A DNA stretch of 64,000 nt, taken from positions 186,001 to 250,000 of the forward strand of contig NZ_JACIDY010000004.1 of NCBI RefSeq assembly GCF_014196615.1. The letters run 5' to 3'. A model generated the notes under the pieces. That model saw only the letters and a program-made list of their open reading frames with translations, was not told the origin of the DNA and searched no databases. Positions within the stretch are counted from its first letter, which is position 1, and each line of letters opens with the position of its first letter. Positions 26,173 to 34,898 of this stretch are shown in pieces. A program made the position numbers and the translations under genes. This DNA comes from Novosphingobium fluoreni. GTDB taxonomy: Bacteria > Pseudomonadota > Alphaproteobacteria > Sphingomonadales > Sphingomonadaceae.

Positions 26173-27210
26173 TCACGAAAACCGCTCGATCGCCGCGATT
26201 GCTCGGGAGAGGTAAACACGGTCAAGCTTGCCTTTTTCGGCGGCGTTCCCAGCATTGGCGTTTCCGCTGGCGGCGCGTTCGGCGATACCGTGGAAAATGC
26301 CGGACGTGCGGAAGTGCGCCAGCACCATGTGGAACGGGGTCAGGCGACGGCTGCTTTGCGCGACGGCGTAGTAGTCTTCGAAAAACTCGTTTTCGTCGGG
26401 CAATCCGAGCGCTTTTAGGTCCTGCCCCATCATGCCGCCATATTCCTCAAGGCGGGTTTCCCACATGAAGGACCAGGCATGCGCCAGGTCAAGCAGCGGA
26501 TCGCCAACGGTGCACAGCTCCCAGTCGATGACGGCGGATATCTGAGGCTGTTCAAGATCATAAATGACGTTGTTGATCTTGTAATCGCCGTGGACAATGG
26601 CGCTCTCCTCGTCCTCAGGCAAGTTGGCGCGTAGCCAGGTGACCACACGCGCCACGTCCGGATCGGTTTCGGCAAGCCCTCCCCACACCCGCGTCCAGGT
26701 GTTCACCTGACGGACCAGATATCGTTCCGGACGCCTGAAACCGCCCAGCCCCACCGCGTCCACGTCAACGGCGTGAAGCGCCGCGAGCACGCGCGCGAAC
26801 TCTCGATAGTAGGCGCGCCGGTCATCGCGCCGCACTTCGGGAAGCGAGGCGTCCGCAAAGACGCGACCGGGCACGCAGCCCATCAGGTAAAACGGCGTAC
26901 CGACGACGTCAGGCTCTTCCCGATACACGATGGGCTTGGGGACCGGAACGGGGGTCGCATCAAGAGCGGTGAGGATGCGATACTCCCGGCCGACATCGTG
27001 CGCGCCGCGCGCGTGGTCACCGGGCGGGCGTTTACGTAAAACCATGCGCTGCGCCGCACCGTCGACGAAATACGTCGGGTTGGACTGGCCGCCGCCGATC
27101 CGCTCCAGACCTAACGGTCCGGCGTATCCCGGCATCGTGTCGCGCAGGAAGGCATCGAATGTATCGGGATTGAAATCGATATCGTTTCGCGCGGTTGCCG
27201 ATTCAGTCAC
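26173..27210 (-). CDS. APH-fold phosphotransferase family protein
   Basis: Aminoglycoside-phosphotransferase-like kinase of the ACAD10/11-related group common in acyl-CoA and xenobiotic gene clusters. Motifs: IGGGQSNPTYFVD near the N-terminus (nucleotide loop), the catalytic loop VHGDYKINNVIYD (HGD about 207-209), and VIDWELCTVGDPLLDLAH with the metal-binding Asp about 229. The GTG at 27210 is preferred because AGGGAGGG sits 7 bases upstream, giving 345 residues; a start 20 codons earlier is possible. Related eukaryotic domains phosphorylate 4-hydroxyacyl-CoA, so a role on hydroxylated acyl compounds is conceivable but unproven. It lies 176 bases downstream of the carboxylic acid reductase gene. 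Confidence 0.82.
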   Translation of the reverse strand: MTESATARNDIDFNPDTFDAFLRDTMPGYAGPLGLERIGGGQSNPTYFVDGAAQRMVLRKRPPGDHARGAHDVGREYRILTALDATPVPVPKPIVYREEPDVVGTPFYLMGCVPGRVFADASLPEVRRDDRRAYYREFARVLAALHAVDVDAVGLGGFRRPERYLVRQVNTWTRVWGGLAETDPDVARVVTWLRANLPEDEESAIVHGDYKINNVIYDLEQPQISAVIDWELCTVGDPLLDLAHAWSFMWETRLEEYGGMMGQDLKALGLPDENEFFEDYYAVAQSSRRLTPFHMVLAHFRTSGIFHGIAERAASGNANAGNAAEKGKLDRVYLSRAIAAIERFS

Positions 27211-27386
27211 GTCATAGCCCTCCCTTGGCGGGGCGGGCCTAGCGCGAGATTTGCCGTGTAGGAAAGGCAAAACCTGCGCAAGGGTGTCACTTCGCCAGGG
27301 AATTGACCTTTTTCATAGGCCTTCCCGCACCGAACCGCCGTCCCTCACGCCGGTGTCGGTGCCGGTGCCGGGCGCGAGGCACGATA

Positions 27387-30300
27387 TCAGCCGGGCGTGA
27401 CAAGACCGAGATGCTCCAGATCGCGGATCGCCTTGGTGATGTAGCGCTTGTCGAGGTACGGCACCGCCCCTGCTCCGACCGCAAGACGAGCGATCTGGGC
27501 GTCGAATTCGTCGTGCGGCACATGGGCGCCGGGTATGGCCGGCATCGGGCGGGAAAACGCCTCCAGCAGCGGCAGCACGGTCGCTTGCCGGCGCTGCTCG
27601 GGCAGAGCGCGCAGCTTCGTCTCGAAGCGCTCGAACCACTCGGCATGGCTGGCGATACGCTCAACCCGATGACCGCTGTCCGCGATCCAGTCAACGAACG
27701 TGTCAAGCGACACGCCGTCGTCATGTCCGTTGACCAAATGATACGTGGCGAACCCGGTACGTTTCGCCTCGGCCAGCTCGATCACCGCCTTGGCCGTGTA
27801 GTCCACCGGTATCCCGTCGTAATGCGGCCTTATCGAGTCCTCGGCGGTGCGGTAGAACGATACGGGGGCAACGCCGGTTTCGACAATGCTGATCAGCCAG
27901 CGCACGAACATGTCGGGCACGTTCATCTGCCCTTGATAGCGCGTATGCGGCAGGATCATGTCCGAGCGGTGGATCGTGCACGGCAAGCCGAAACGCTCGT
28001 GCGCCTCCACCACCAGAACTTCGCCCGCCCACTTGCTGCTGGCGTAACCATCCGCATAGCCGTCACTCAACACCCACTCCGGGATGGCCTGGACGATGGG
28101 TTCATCTTCGCGAATGGCGGTGCCATCCCGTCGCCCGGCTGCCGCGATCGTCGAGACGAAGGCGATGCGTTTCGCGCGCGTCGTCAGGGCCAGCTTGATC
28201 ACCTCGGCGGTTCCGGCGACGTTGGGCGCGAACAACTGCGCGTAAGGCAGCTTGTGATTGACCAGGGCCGCCGGGTGGACGATCACGTCCACGGTCTCGG
28301 CCAGACGGGTCCACGTCGTGTCATCCAACCCGAGGCGCGGCGCGGCCAGGTCCCCTGCCAGTACCTTCAGATGGCTTTCGGCCAGTTCCTCGAAGCGAAC
28401 GAGCAACTCCGCATCACCGCTATCGAGGCTTTCGCGCAGTCGGGCATGCGCGGCGGCGTTGTCCCCGGCTCGGATCACACAGACGACTTTAGCTCCGGTC
28501 CGAGCGGCACGTTCCAGCCATTCCAGGCAAATTATGCGACCCAGGTAGCCATTCGCGCCGGTCAGGAGGACGACCGAAGGTTCACCCAGAGCCGCCGGCG
28601 CCAGCTTCGCCGCCTTCTCCAACGTCTCGGGATCGATGAAGCGGTCGAGCTTCAGGTCTGACGCCCGCAACACATCCAGCTTGCCTTGGTGGACGACATG
28701 GGCGCTGGGCAAGGTGCCGCCATCGCCCCTCTTGAACGCGTCGATCTGCTCGGCCAGCGAAGCCAGCGTCGCCGCCGGATGGAGGATCGTGCCGACATCG
28801 ATGGCCACGCCCAGCGCTTCGTCCAGCAGCATCGACAACGAAAGCGCCGAAAGCGAGTCCCCGCCCAGCCGATCGAAGCTGGCTTCCCCGGTGACGACGC
28901 TGCTTTGCGTCCCCAGCGTAGCGCGCACGGCGCGGCATACGGCTTCGAGGGTCGGCAAGTTGCGCGCTTCGAGGCGCAGTTCGCGAAGCTCGGAATCCTG
29001 CTGCTCGGCCATGCTGTCATACAAGGCCTCCAATTGCTCGGCATAGCGCGCGTTGAACTTGGGCCGCAGGTATTTGCCGACGCCCGCCAGCAATCCATTT
29101 TCCGCGCTGAACGGCTCCTCCTCCACCAGGATGTCGCGAGGTATCTCGTAAGAGTTCAGCTGCTGCGCATCAGCGACTTCCCGCAGCGCGGTCAACAAGG
29201 CCGCCTTTGTTGCGCCCGGCTCCAAGTCCGTCAGGAAATCACGGTTTGGGACGACCACGGCCAGCAGAAAGGCGCGGCTGCTGTTGCCATACAAAAAGAC
29301 CTGGCGGATCGCAGGGTGGCCGCTGGTGAAGACCGATTCCAGATTGGCGATCGCAACGAATTCGCCTTGCGAAAGCTTCAGCACGTTGTTGCGGCGATCA
29401 AGGTACACCAGCTGGTCGGGGCCGGTTTGAGCCATGATGTCACCGGTCTTGTAGAACCCGTCGGCATCGCACATCGCTGCCGTCAACTCGGGCCGATTGA
29501 AATAACCCGGGATCATCCGCTCGGACTTTACCAGCAGTTCGCCGCGCGGATGGGGCCGGTCAGTGGTGAAATAGCCCAGTTCGGGAACATCGATCAGCTT
29601 GTAGTCGATCACGGGTGGCCGCATGACCTTGCCATTGAAGGTGACGCCGCCCACTTCCGTAGCGCCGTATCCGTCCATCATGCGAAAACCCAGGACCTGC
29701 GTCATGAAGGCGTCCAGATCGGCGCTGGTGGGTGCCGATCCCGTCACTGCCCGCGCCAGCCTGCCGCCCAGCGCTTTCTCCCGCGTCTCGACGATCAGCG
29801 CGGCGCGGGTCTTTTCAGGGTCCTCCCCGGCGGCGACGCGCCGCTCAAGCTCTGCCTTGAAACGTTGGAAAAGCAGCTCGCAAACCCGCGGCACAAACGG
29901 AAACGTCGTCGGCCGCACGAAAGCGATATCTTCCAGCAGGGTGGACAAGTCGCTCTTGGTCACAAAGTGGGATAGACCACCTCGTGAGAGCGCGGTGGCG
30001 ATAAAGGCGCGCCCGAACGAATGGCTCAGCGGCTGGTAATGCAGCAGCACGTGAAGCCCGGGCGTGTCGTTCGTCCAGCTGGGTTTCACCAGTCGCTCGG
30101 TGTACATCGCACCCTTGGGTGAGCCTGTGCTTCCGGACGTGTAATAGATCGTGCTGAGCGGATCGCTCTCGGTCGATCTGAAAGGCGCAGGCGGTGTCCT
30201 GCCCTCCCCTTGCGCACGAAGCTGGGCCAGCGTGATAACCGGCGTGCCCGGCAAGGCCTGAGTGGTCTGCTCAAGCTGTGCGGAGTCCGTTTCATCGTCG

Positions 30301-30782
30301 ACGATATCGAAGATCACCAATGTGGTTGAGATGCCCGATGCTTTGATCGCCTCGATCGCCAGCGACAGTTCGCTTACTGATGAGGCGACATAGCGCGGCG
30401 CGGCTTCAGTCAAGACTTCGGCCAGTTGCGGCGGGGCCAGGTTCATCGGCAGCGGGATGACCGGCAAGCCCACTTGCACGGCCGCCATGTCCAGCAGCAC
30501 GAATTCGGGGCTGGTGAAGCCTAGGATACCGATCATGTCGCCAGGCACCATGCCCGCCGCCACCCACGACGAGGCGATCTGCCCGATCGCGGTCCATGCT
30601 TCCCCGTAGGTCATGCTGTCGAACGCACCGAACGTATTTCGCCGCACGAATGCCGTGCGGTCGGCATAGCCGGTGAAAGCCGCCGCAACGATTTCAGCAA
30701 GCGACGCATCCGGACGCAGGATCTGTGCGGTCACCTCTGGCTTGGGGGGCAGTTCCTCGAACTTGGGCAGCGGATTGAGCAT
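27387..30782 (-). CDS. car: Carboxylic acid reductase (adenylation - carrier - reductase)
   Basis: Reduces free carboxylic acids to aldehydes with ATP and NADPH. All three parts are visible in 1131 residues: an adenylation domain (YYTSGSTGSPKG at 213-224, PLSHSFGRAF, DGYGATEVGG, YKTGDIMA, YLDRRNNVLKLSQGEFVAI), a phosphopantetheine carrier domain (DRLGGDSLSALSLS, Ser643), and a thioester-reductase domain (TGANGYLGR about 741-749, catalytic Tyr913/Lys917 in YASSK). The order and the wording of the adenylation motifs match actinobacterial CAR enzymes closely. The start at ATG 30782 has GGAGG 6 bases upstream. Ser643 needs a phosphopantetheinyl transferase, which is not in the window. A TetR regulator is divergently encoded. 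The class is very well supported; the acid is unknown. Confidence 0.94.
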   Translation of the reverse strand: MLNPLPKFEELPPKPEVTAQILRPDASLAEIVAAAFTGYADRTAFVRRNTFGAFDSMTYGEAWTAIGQIASSWVAAGMVPGDMIGILGFTSPEFVLLDMAAVQVGLPVIPLPMNLAPPQLAEVLTEAAPRYVASSVSELSLAIEAIKASGISTTLVIFDIVDDETDSAQLEQTTQALPGTPVITLAQLRAQGEGRTPPAPFRSTESDPLSTIYYTSGSTGSPKGAMYTERLVKPSWTNDTPGLHVLLHYQPLSHSFGRAFIATALSRGGLSHFVTKSDLSTLLEDIAFVRPTTFPFVPRVCELLFQRFKAELERRVAAGEDPEKTRAALIVETREKALGGRLARAVTGSAPTSADLDAFMTQVLGFRMMDGYGATEVGGVTFNGKVMRPPVIDYKLIDVPELGYFTTDRPHPRGELLVKSERMIPGYFNRPELTAAMCDADGFYKTGDIMAQTGPDQLVYLDRRNNVLKLSQGEFVAIANLESVFTSGHPAIRQVFLYGNSSRAFLLAVVVPNRDFLTDLEPGATKAALLTALREVADAQQLNSYEIPRDILVEEEPFSAENGLLAGVGKYLRPKFNARYAEQLEALYDSMAEQQDSELRELRLEARNLPTLEAVCRAVRATLGTQSSVVTGEASFDRLGGDSLSALSLSMLLDEALGVAIDVGTILHPAATLASLAEQIDAFKRGDGGTLPSAHVVHQGKLDVLRASDLKLDRFIDPETLEKAAKLAPAALGEPSVVLLTGANGYLGRIICLEWLERAARTGAKVVCVIRAGDNAAAHARLRESLDSGDAELLVRFEELAESHLKVLAGDLAAPRLGLDDTTWTRLAETVDVIVHPAALVNHKLPYAQLFAPNVAGTAEVIKLALTTRAKRIAFVSTIAAAGRRDGTAIREDEPIVQAIPEWVLSDGYADGYASSKWAGEVLVVEAHERFGLPCTIHRSDMILPHTRYQGQMNVPDMFVRWLISIVETGVAPVSFYRTAEDSIRPHYDGIPVDYTAKAVIELAEAKRTGFATYHLVNGHDDGVSLDTFVDWIADSGHRVERIASHAEWFERFETKLRALPEQRRQATVLPLLEAFSRPMPAIPGAHVPHDEFDAQIARLAVGAGAVPYLDKRYITKAIRDLEHLGLVTPG

Positions 30783-31266
30783 TCTGGGCCTCCGAGGGCA
30801 TTGGCCCAAAGCTGGGCCTGAGAATGAGTCCGGTCTCTTAGCCGCACAATCGCAAGGCAGTGGCCGGATGTTCGTTAGATTGAGATGATAGTAAAACGCC
30901 GGGCAAATGGGATGCCCGCTCAGGCCACCATCACCATGACACGATAAGCGCGAGTTGGTTGGGCATCTTTCCACTCTCCGTAGCGGCGCCATTTCGCGCT
31001 CTTTCTCACCGGACCGGGGTGAACTGCGTCACGGCATCGGACCGGTCAGCAGACAAGAACCTGCATAAGGGTTGCATCAGTGTCAACCCCACCGGATTTC
31101 CATCGACCTTGCGATGCCATGCCCTCGCCGTCCGGGCGCACGAGCAACCATAATTCCGCAGTCGCTCCACCTTTTCCAAGTCAGGCGGCCTTTCCGCTGC
31201 CCGCCCGTTCGATTAGGACCATACCGGCATCAGTAGCCTCTGCCGGGGCCAAGGGAAGAACACAGA
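30783..31266. other. Divergent region between carboxylic acid reductase and TetR genes
   Basis: No gene is seen. Two inverted repeats stand out: GGGCA-N7-TGCCC at 30901-30917 and GGGTTG-N9-CAACCC at 31069-31089. The region should hold the promoters of both divergent genes. Confidence 0.5.
31069..31089. promoter_or_regulatory. Candidate TetR operator (GGGTTG-N9-CAACCC)
   Basis: Perfect 6-base arms with a 9-base spacer, placed between the divergent car and TetR genes, about 180 bases before the TetR start. TetR proteins usually bind such palindromes near their own gene. Binding is inference. Confidence 0.4.
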
Positions 31267-31890
31267 ATGGATCTGCCGCGAACGCCTTTGTCCCCGCATG
31301 CCGAACCGCAAACAGCGGGCGGCGCCGGGACTCGCGATCGCATCCGCGATGCAGCCCTTGCCCTGTTCTTGCGCGACGGATTTCGCGCCACCTCCGTGCG
31401 CCAGATCGCGACAGCCGCGGCGACGACGCACACGACGCTCTACAAATACTTCAAGTCCAAGGAGGCGATCGCGCTGAGCCTGCTGGAAGAGATCGCGCCG
31501 ACCATCAGGGCTTTTCATGCTCGCGTTCCCGGAATCATCAAGGATCGTGCCGGGTTTGATCAGTGGTTTGACGATTACAGCGCGTTCTGGCTGCAGCATT
31601 ACCCGATATATCATGCATTTTGGGAGGCTGCCCTGGCCAACCGCCACTTGTCGGACTGGGTCATGGAACGATCGAGGATCGTACTGTCTGACACCTGGGC
31701 TCAATCAGACCGAGCCTTGATACTCACCGACGGGCAGCGCGAAAAACTGTTGTTGTGGGCGATGAGCCTAGACAACCTTCTCAGCCTTGTCCGCATGACG
31801 GATGCCGAAGGCCAGAATGAGATCATCCGCGTGAACTTGCGAGAAATGCTGTCCGCGTCATTCGACCGCATCTTCCAGACGGCTGCCTGA
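31267..31890 (+). CDS. TetR/AcrR-family transcriptional regulator
   Basis: A 207-residue regulator. The N-terminal helix-turn-helix spans about 24-70 (RDRIRDAALALFLRDGFRATSVRQIA ... TLYKYFKSKEAIALSLLEEI), the standard TetR signature. The C-terminal helical domain is the ligand-binding part. GGGAAGAA lies 7 bases before the ATG. It is divergent from the carboxylic acid reductase gene, so it probably represses car in response to an acid, aldehyde or acyl-CoA ligand; this is inference from arrangement. Confidence 0.9.
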   Translation: MDLPRTPLSPHAEPQTAGGAGTRDRIRDAALALFLRDGFRATSVRQIATAAATTHTTLYKYFKSKEAIALSLLEEIAPTIRAFHARVPGIIKDRAGFDQWFDDYSAFWLQHYPIYHAFWEAALANRHLSDWVMERSRIVLSDTWAQSDRALILTDGQREKLLLWAMSLDNLLSLVRMTDAEGQNEIIRVNLREMLSASFDRIFQTAA

Positions 31891-31980
31891 TTCATCGGCG
31901 ACCGCGATCGCCGCCAGATCAGGACACGGCGCATAACAGCCGATCGCAGCGTCAAGCCATCATCTCCCGCCAGCGAAATC

Positions 31981-32041
31981 TCGAAACAGGAATTTCGATT
32001 CTAGTCTTGCGGAACCGTTCAAATGCGTCATAATGTCATAA
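31981..32041. promoter_or_regulatory. Palindrome and tandem repeat upstream of IclR gene
   Basis: TCGAAA-CAGGAA-TTTCGA (31981-31998) is a perfect inverted repeat of the size bound by IclR dimers. Further on, GTCATAA occurs twice with one base between (32027-32041), 26 bases before the IclR start. Both fit autoregulation by the IclR protein or control of the operon after it. Confidence 0.4.
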
Positions 32042-32067
32042 CAACTAGAAACTGACGGAGACGGAGC

Positions 32068-32856
32068 ATGGCTACGGCGGTGAAGGAGAAGAAGATCAAG
32101 TCGGCGGACCGGGTCCTTCGCATCTTCGAGATGTTCGGCCCCGATCGGCAATCGCTCACCGTGATGGAAGTGGCGCGCGCGCTTGACGTGCCCCAGTCCA
32201 GCACGTCTGAACTGCTCGCCAGCCTTGTGCGCCAGGGTTATCTCGCCCGGGATCGCCGCGCACGCGCCTTCCGGCCGACCGCGCGCATTTCCCTACTCGG
32301 CGCCTGGGTCCAACCGCACTTGTTCCGCGATGGCCGCCTGTTGCCGATGGTCGACAACCTGCAGCAGCAGACCCGTCTGGCCGTGTCGCTGACATCGATG
32401 GTGGGTGTTTCGCTGAAGCACGTTCACACCACGGCCGGCCCGATCCCCGCCGCCCTCGCCCAAAGCGAAGATGCTGACCTGCTGCATTCGCCCTTCGGTC
32501 ATATCCTGCTGTCGCTCGTCAGGGGTGAGGAAGTGCGCAAGATCGTCCATCGCCTGAACGCGGGTTGCGATCCGGAAATGCACGTGCGCTATCAAGATCT
32601 GCAGGCTACGCTGGAGCAGGTCAATCGGCAGGGTTTCGCAACCGGTAAAGTCGCAGCTGGTTGGTCGGGTATCGCTCTGCTGTTGCCGCAGGGAATCGAT
32701 GAAGAGCCGCTTGGTGTTGGCGTGATTGGCCGTACCGCTGATATCGACGCTCGCCGCGACGAACTGGTGCGCACCATTCGCCAGAACATTTCCCAATACC
32801 TTGGCCCGCGTGTCGCCCATGAGAGCCATGACTTGCGCTCCGTGGCGATGCATTAA
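32068..32856 (+). CDS. IclR-family transcriptional regulator (no. 1)
   Basis: A 262-residue regulator with the IclR plan: an N-terminal winged helix (about 10-75: SADRVLRIFEMFGPDRQSLTVMEVARALDVPQSSTSELLASLVRQGYL) and a C-terminal effector domain that binds small aromatic or carboxylic ligands. GGAG lies 9 bases before the ATG. It stands 80 bases in front of, and in the same direction as, the long crotonase/acyl-CoA dehydrogenase/GMC operon, so it is the natural candidate regulator. The effector is unknown. Confidence 0.9.
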   Translation: MATAVKEKKIKSADRVLRIFEMFGPDRQSLTVMEVARALDVPQSSTSELLASLVRQGYLARDRRARAFRPTARISLLGAWVQPHLFRDGRLLPMVDNLQQQTRLAVSLTSMVGVSLKHVHTTAGPIPAALAQSEDADLLHSPFGHILLSLVRGEEVRKIVHRLNAGCDPEMHVRYQDLQATLEQVNRQGFATGKVAAGWSGIALLLPQGIDEEPLGVGVIGRTADIDARRDELVRTIRQNISQYLGPRVAHESHDLRSVAMH

Positions 32857-32936
32857 GCTGTATTCTCAAGTCTTCAGTTTCGGACTAGACGGCTTACTGC
32901 GGTTTCGACCGACCCTATTCATCGAGGAACATTACT

Positions 32937-33719
32937 TTGAGCGACAAGATTCTCACCCGCAAGGACGGCGCGATCGGCCACATCATCTTCAACAAGCCTG
33001 AGAAGATGAACGCAATCTGCCTCGAAATGTGGGAAGGCATGGGCAACGCCATGAAGCAGTTCGAGGCGGATGACGAAATTCGCGTCGTTGTCTTCTCCGG
33101 CGCGGGCGACAAAGCGTTCGTGGCTGGTGCCGATGTCTCCAAATATGCTGAGGAGCGTGGCGAAGGTGATGCTCAGGAGCATTACGCCAAGACCGGCGAG
33201 CAGGCGTTGCAGGCAATCTATACCTCCAAGAAGGTCACCGTGGCCGCGATCGACGGGTACTGCATCGGTGGCGGCGTCTCGGTCGCGCTGGTGTGCGATC
33301 TGCGCTATTGCTCGGCTAAGTCCTCATTCGGTCAGCCCGCGTTGAACATCGGCATCGGCTATCGCTATTCCTCGCTGCGTCGCATGGTCGACATCATCGG
33401 CTACGGCCCGGCGAAGGACATGCTGCTGGGCGGCCTGCGCTTCGATGCGAAGGAAGCGTACGACAAGGGGCTGGTCGGCCGCGTTCTGCCCGACGAGGAA
33501 TTTCAGCCCTGGATCGACAAGATCGTCGGCAACATCTCGATCGGCGCGCCGCTGACGGCTGAAGACATCAAGTTCACGCTGTGGACCTATGCGCAGGACG
33601 AATCGAAGCGCGATCTCGATCGGTGCGAAGAGCTGTTCCAAATCTGCTACGCTTCGGAAGACTACAAGGAAGGCGTCGCTGCTTTTGGCAAGCGTAAGCC
33701 GGTCTTCACGGGCAAGTAA
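32937..33719 (+). CDS. Crotonase-family protein lacking the usual catalytic glutamates
   Basis: A 260-residue enoyl-CoA hydratase/isomerase fold protein. The start is TTG at 32937 with GAGGAA before it (MSDKILTRKDGAIGHIIFNKPEKMNAI). The CoA oxyanion-hole segments VFSGAGDKAFVAGADV and IGGGVSVALVCDLRYCS are intact. The region that carries the two acidic residues in hydratases (consensus GxPExxxGxxPGAGGTQ) reads GQPALNIGIGYRYSSLRR, so both glutamates are replaced. A classical hydratase mechanism is therefore unlikely; isomerase, hydrolase, dehalogenase-like or C-C lyase chemistry are possible within this superfamily. It is the first gene of a packed operon, 5 bases before the acyl-CoA dehydrogenase. 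Confidence 0.87.
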   Translation: MSDKILTRKDGAIGHIIFNKPEKMNAICLEMWEGMGNAMKQFEADDEIRVVVFSGAGDKAFVAGADVSKYAEERGEGDAQEHYAKTGEQALQAIYTSKKVTVAAIDGYCIGGGVSVALVCDLRYCSAKSSFGQPALNIGIGYRYSSLRRMVDIIGYGPAKDMLLGGLRFDAKEAYDKGLVGRVLPDEEFQPWIDKIVGNISIGAPLTAEDIKFTLWTYAQDESKRDLDRCEELFQICYASEDYKEGVAAFGKRKPVFTGK

Positions 33720-33724
33720 GCTTC

Positions 33725-34885
33725 ATGGATCTGCGCTTCACGGCGGAGGAAGAAGCGTTTCGTCAGGACGTTCGCTCTTTCATTCGCGACAACCTGGACC
33801 CCGTCACCCATCGCAAGATGATGGACGGGCGTATTCCGACGAAGGAAGAAATCGTCGCTTGGCAGCGCACGCTGAATGCGCGTGGCTGGGCGACGCCGTC
33901 GTGGTCGAAGGAGGCGGGCGGGCCCGGCTTCTCCGTCGTGGAGCGCTATATCTTCCTGGATGAATTGCATCAGGCCCCCGCGCCCGAGCCGGTGTCGTTC
34001 AATGTCTCGATGATCGGCCCCGTGATTTCGGCGTTCGGCACGCCGGAGCAGAAGGATCGCTTGCTGGCGGCCACCGCCAACATCGACATCTGGTGGGCTC
34101 AAGGCTTTTCCGAGCCCGGCGCCGGTTCCGATCTGGCCGCCCTGCGCACCTCCGCGCGCCGCGAGGGCGATCACTTCATCGTCAACGGACACAAGATCTG
34201 GCAGGGCATGGGCCACCACGCGGATTGGATGTTCACCCTGGTGCGCACCAATCCCGATGCCCCGAAAAAGCAGATGGGCATCTCCTTCCTGCTGATCGAC
34301 CTGCGGCTTCCCGGCGTCACCATTCGCCCCATCATCACCAGCGATGGCCGGCACGAGGTCAACGAGGTATTCCTGGATGATGTCCATGTCCCGGCCGATT
34401 GCCTGGTCGGGGGGGAGAACCGGGGTTGGGACGTCACCAAGTTCCTGCTCTCGAATGAACGCACCGGAATTGCCCGTATCGGCATGACCAAGCATCTCAT
34501 CCGCCGCGTGAAGCGCTTGGCAGGCGATGACGAAGCGGTGCTGCGCAAGGCCGCCGCACTGGAAGCCGAACTGAAGATCCTGGAAATCACCCAGCTTCGC
34601 ATCCTGGACGCGCAACGGGGATCGAACGAGCCCGATCCCCGCTCTTCCGTGCTGAAGCTCAAGGGTGTGGAACTGCGGCAGGCTGCGTCGGAACTGCTTC
34701 TTGAAGCTGCGGGCCCGCAGGCCCTGGAGGTCCGCACCGACGAGGATCCCTTCGGTGAGGAAGACACGGAGTGGCTGGGCACGATCATGCCCAATTACGC
34801 CATCCTGCGCGCCGCCTCGATCTATGGCGGGTCGAGCGAAGTGCAAAAGACCATCGTCGCCAAGACGATCCTCGGCCTCGGCTGA
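33725..34885 (+). CDS. Acyl-CoA dehydrogenase, alpha-like subunit
   Basis: FAD enzyme forming the alpha,beta double bond of an acyl-CoA; 386 residues. FAD/substrate motifs are WWAQGFSEPGAGSDLAALRT, GHKIWQGMGHHADW, and the C-terminal IYGGSSEVQKTIVAKTILGL. The glutamate of the 'YEG' position of medium-chain enzymes is Gly, but Glu245 in LLSNERTGIAR is placed like the base of isovaleryl- and long-chain enzymes. It is followed 13 bases later by a shorter acyl-CoA dehydrogenase that lacks a base, the arrangement of alpha2-beta2 heteromeric dehydrogenases known from steroid side-chain degradation. The substrate is inferred to be a bulky or branched acyl-CoA. Confidence 0.9.
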   Translation: MDLRFTAEEEAFRQDVRSFIRDNLDPVTHRKMMDGRIPTKEEIVAWQRTLNARGWATPSWSKEAGGPGFSVVERYIFLDELHQAPAPEPVSFNVSMIGPVISAFGTPEQKDRLLAATANIDIWWAQGFSEPGAGSDLAALRTSARREGDHFIVNGHKIWQGMGHHADWMFTLVRTNPDAPKKQMGISFLLIDLRLPGVTIRPIITSDGRHEVNEVFLDDVHVPADCLVGGENRGWDVTKFLLSNERTGIARIGMTKHLIRRVKRLAGDDEAVLRKAAALEAELKILEITQLRILDAQRGSNEPDPRSSVLKLKGVELRQAASELLLEAAGPQALEVRTDEDPFGEEDTEWLGTIMPNYAILRAASIYGGSSEVQKTIVAKTILGLG

Positions 34886-34898
34886 CAGGAAGAACACA

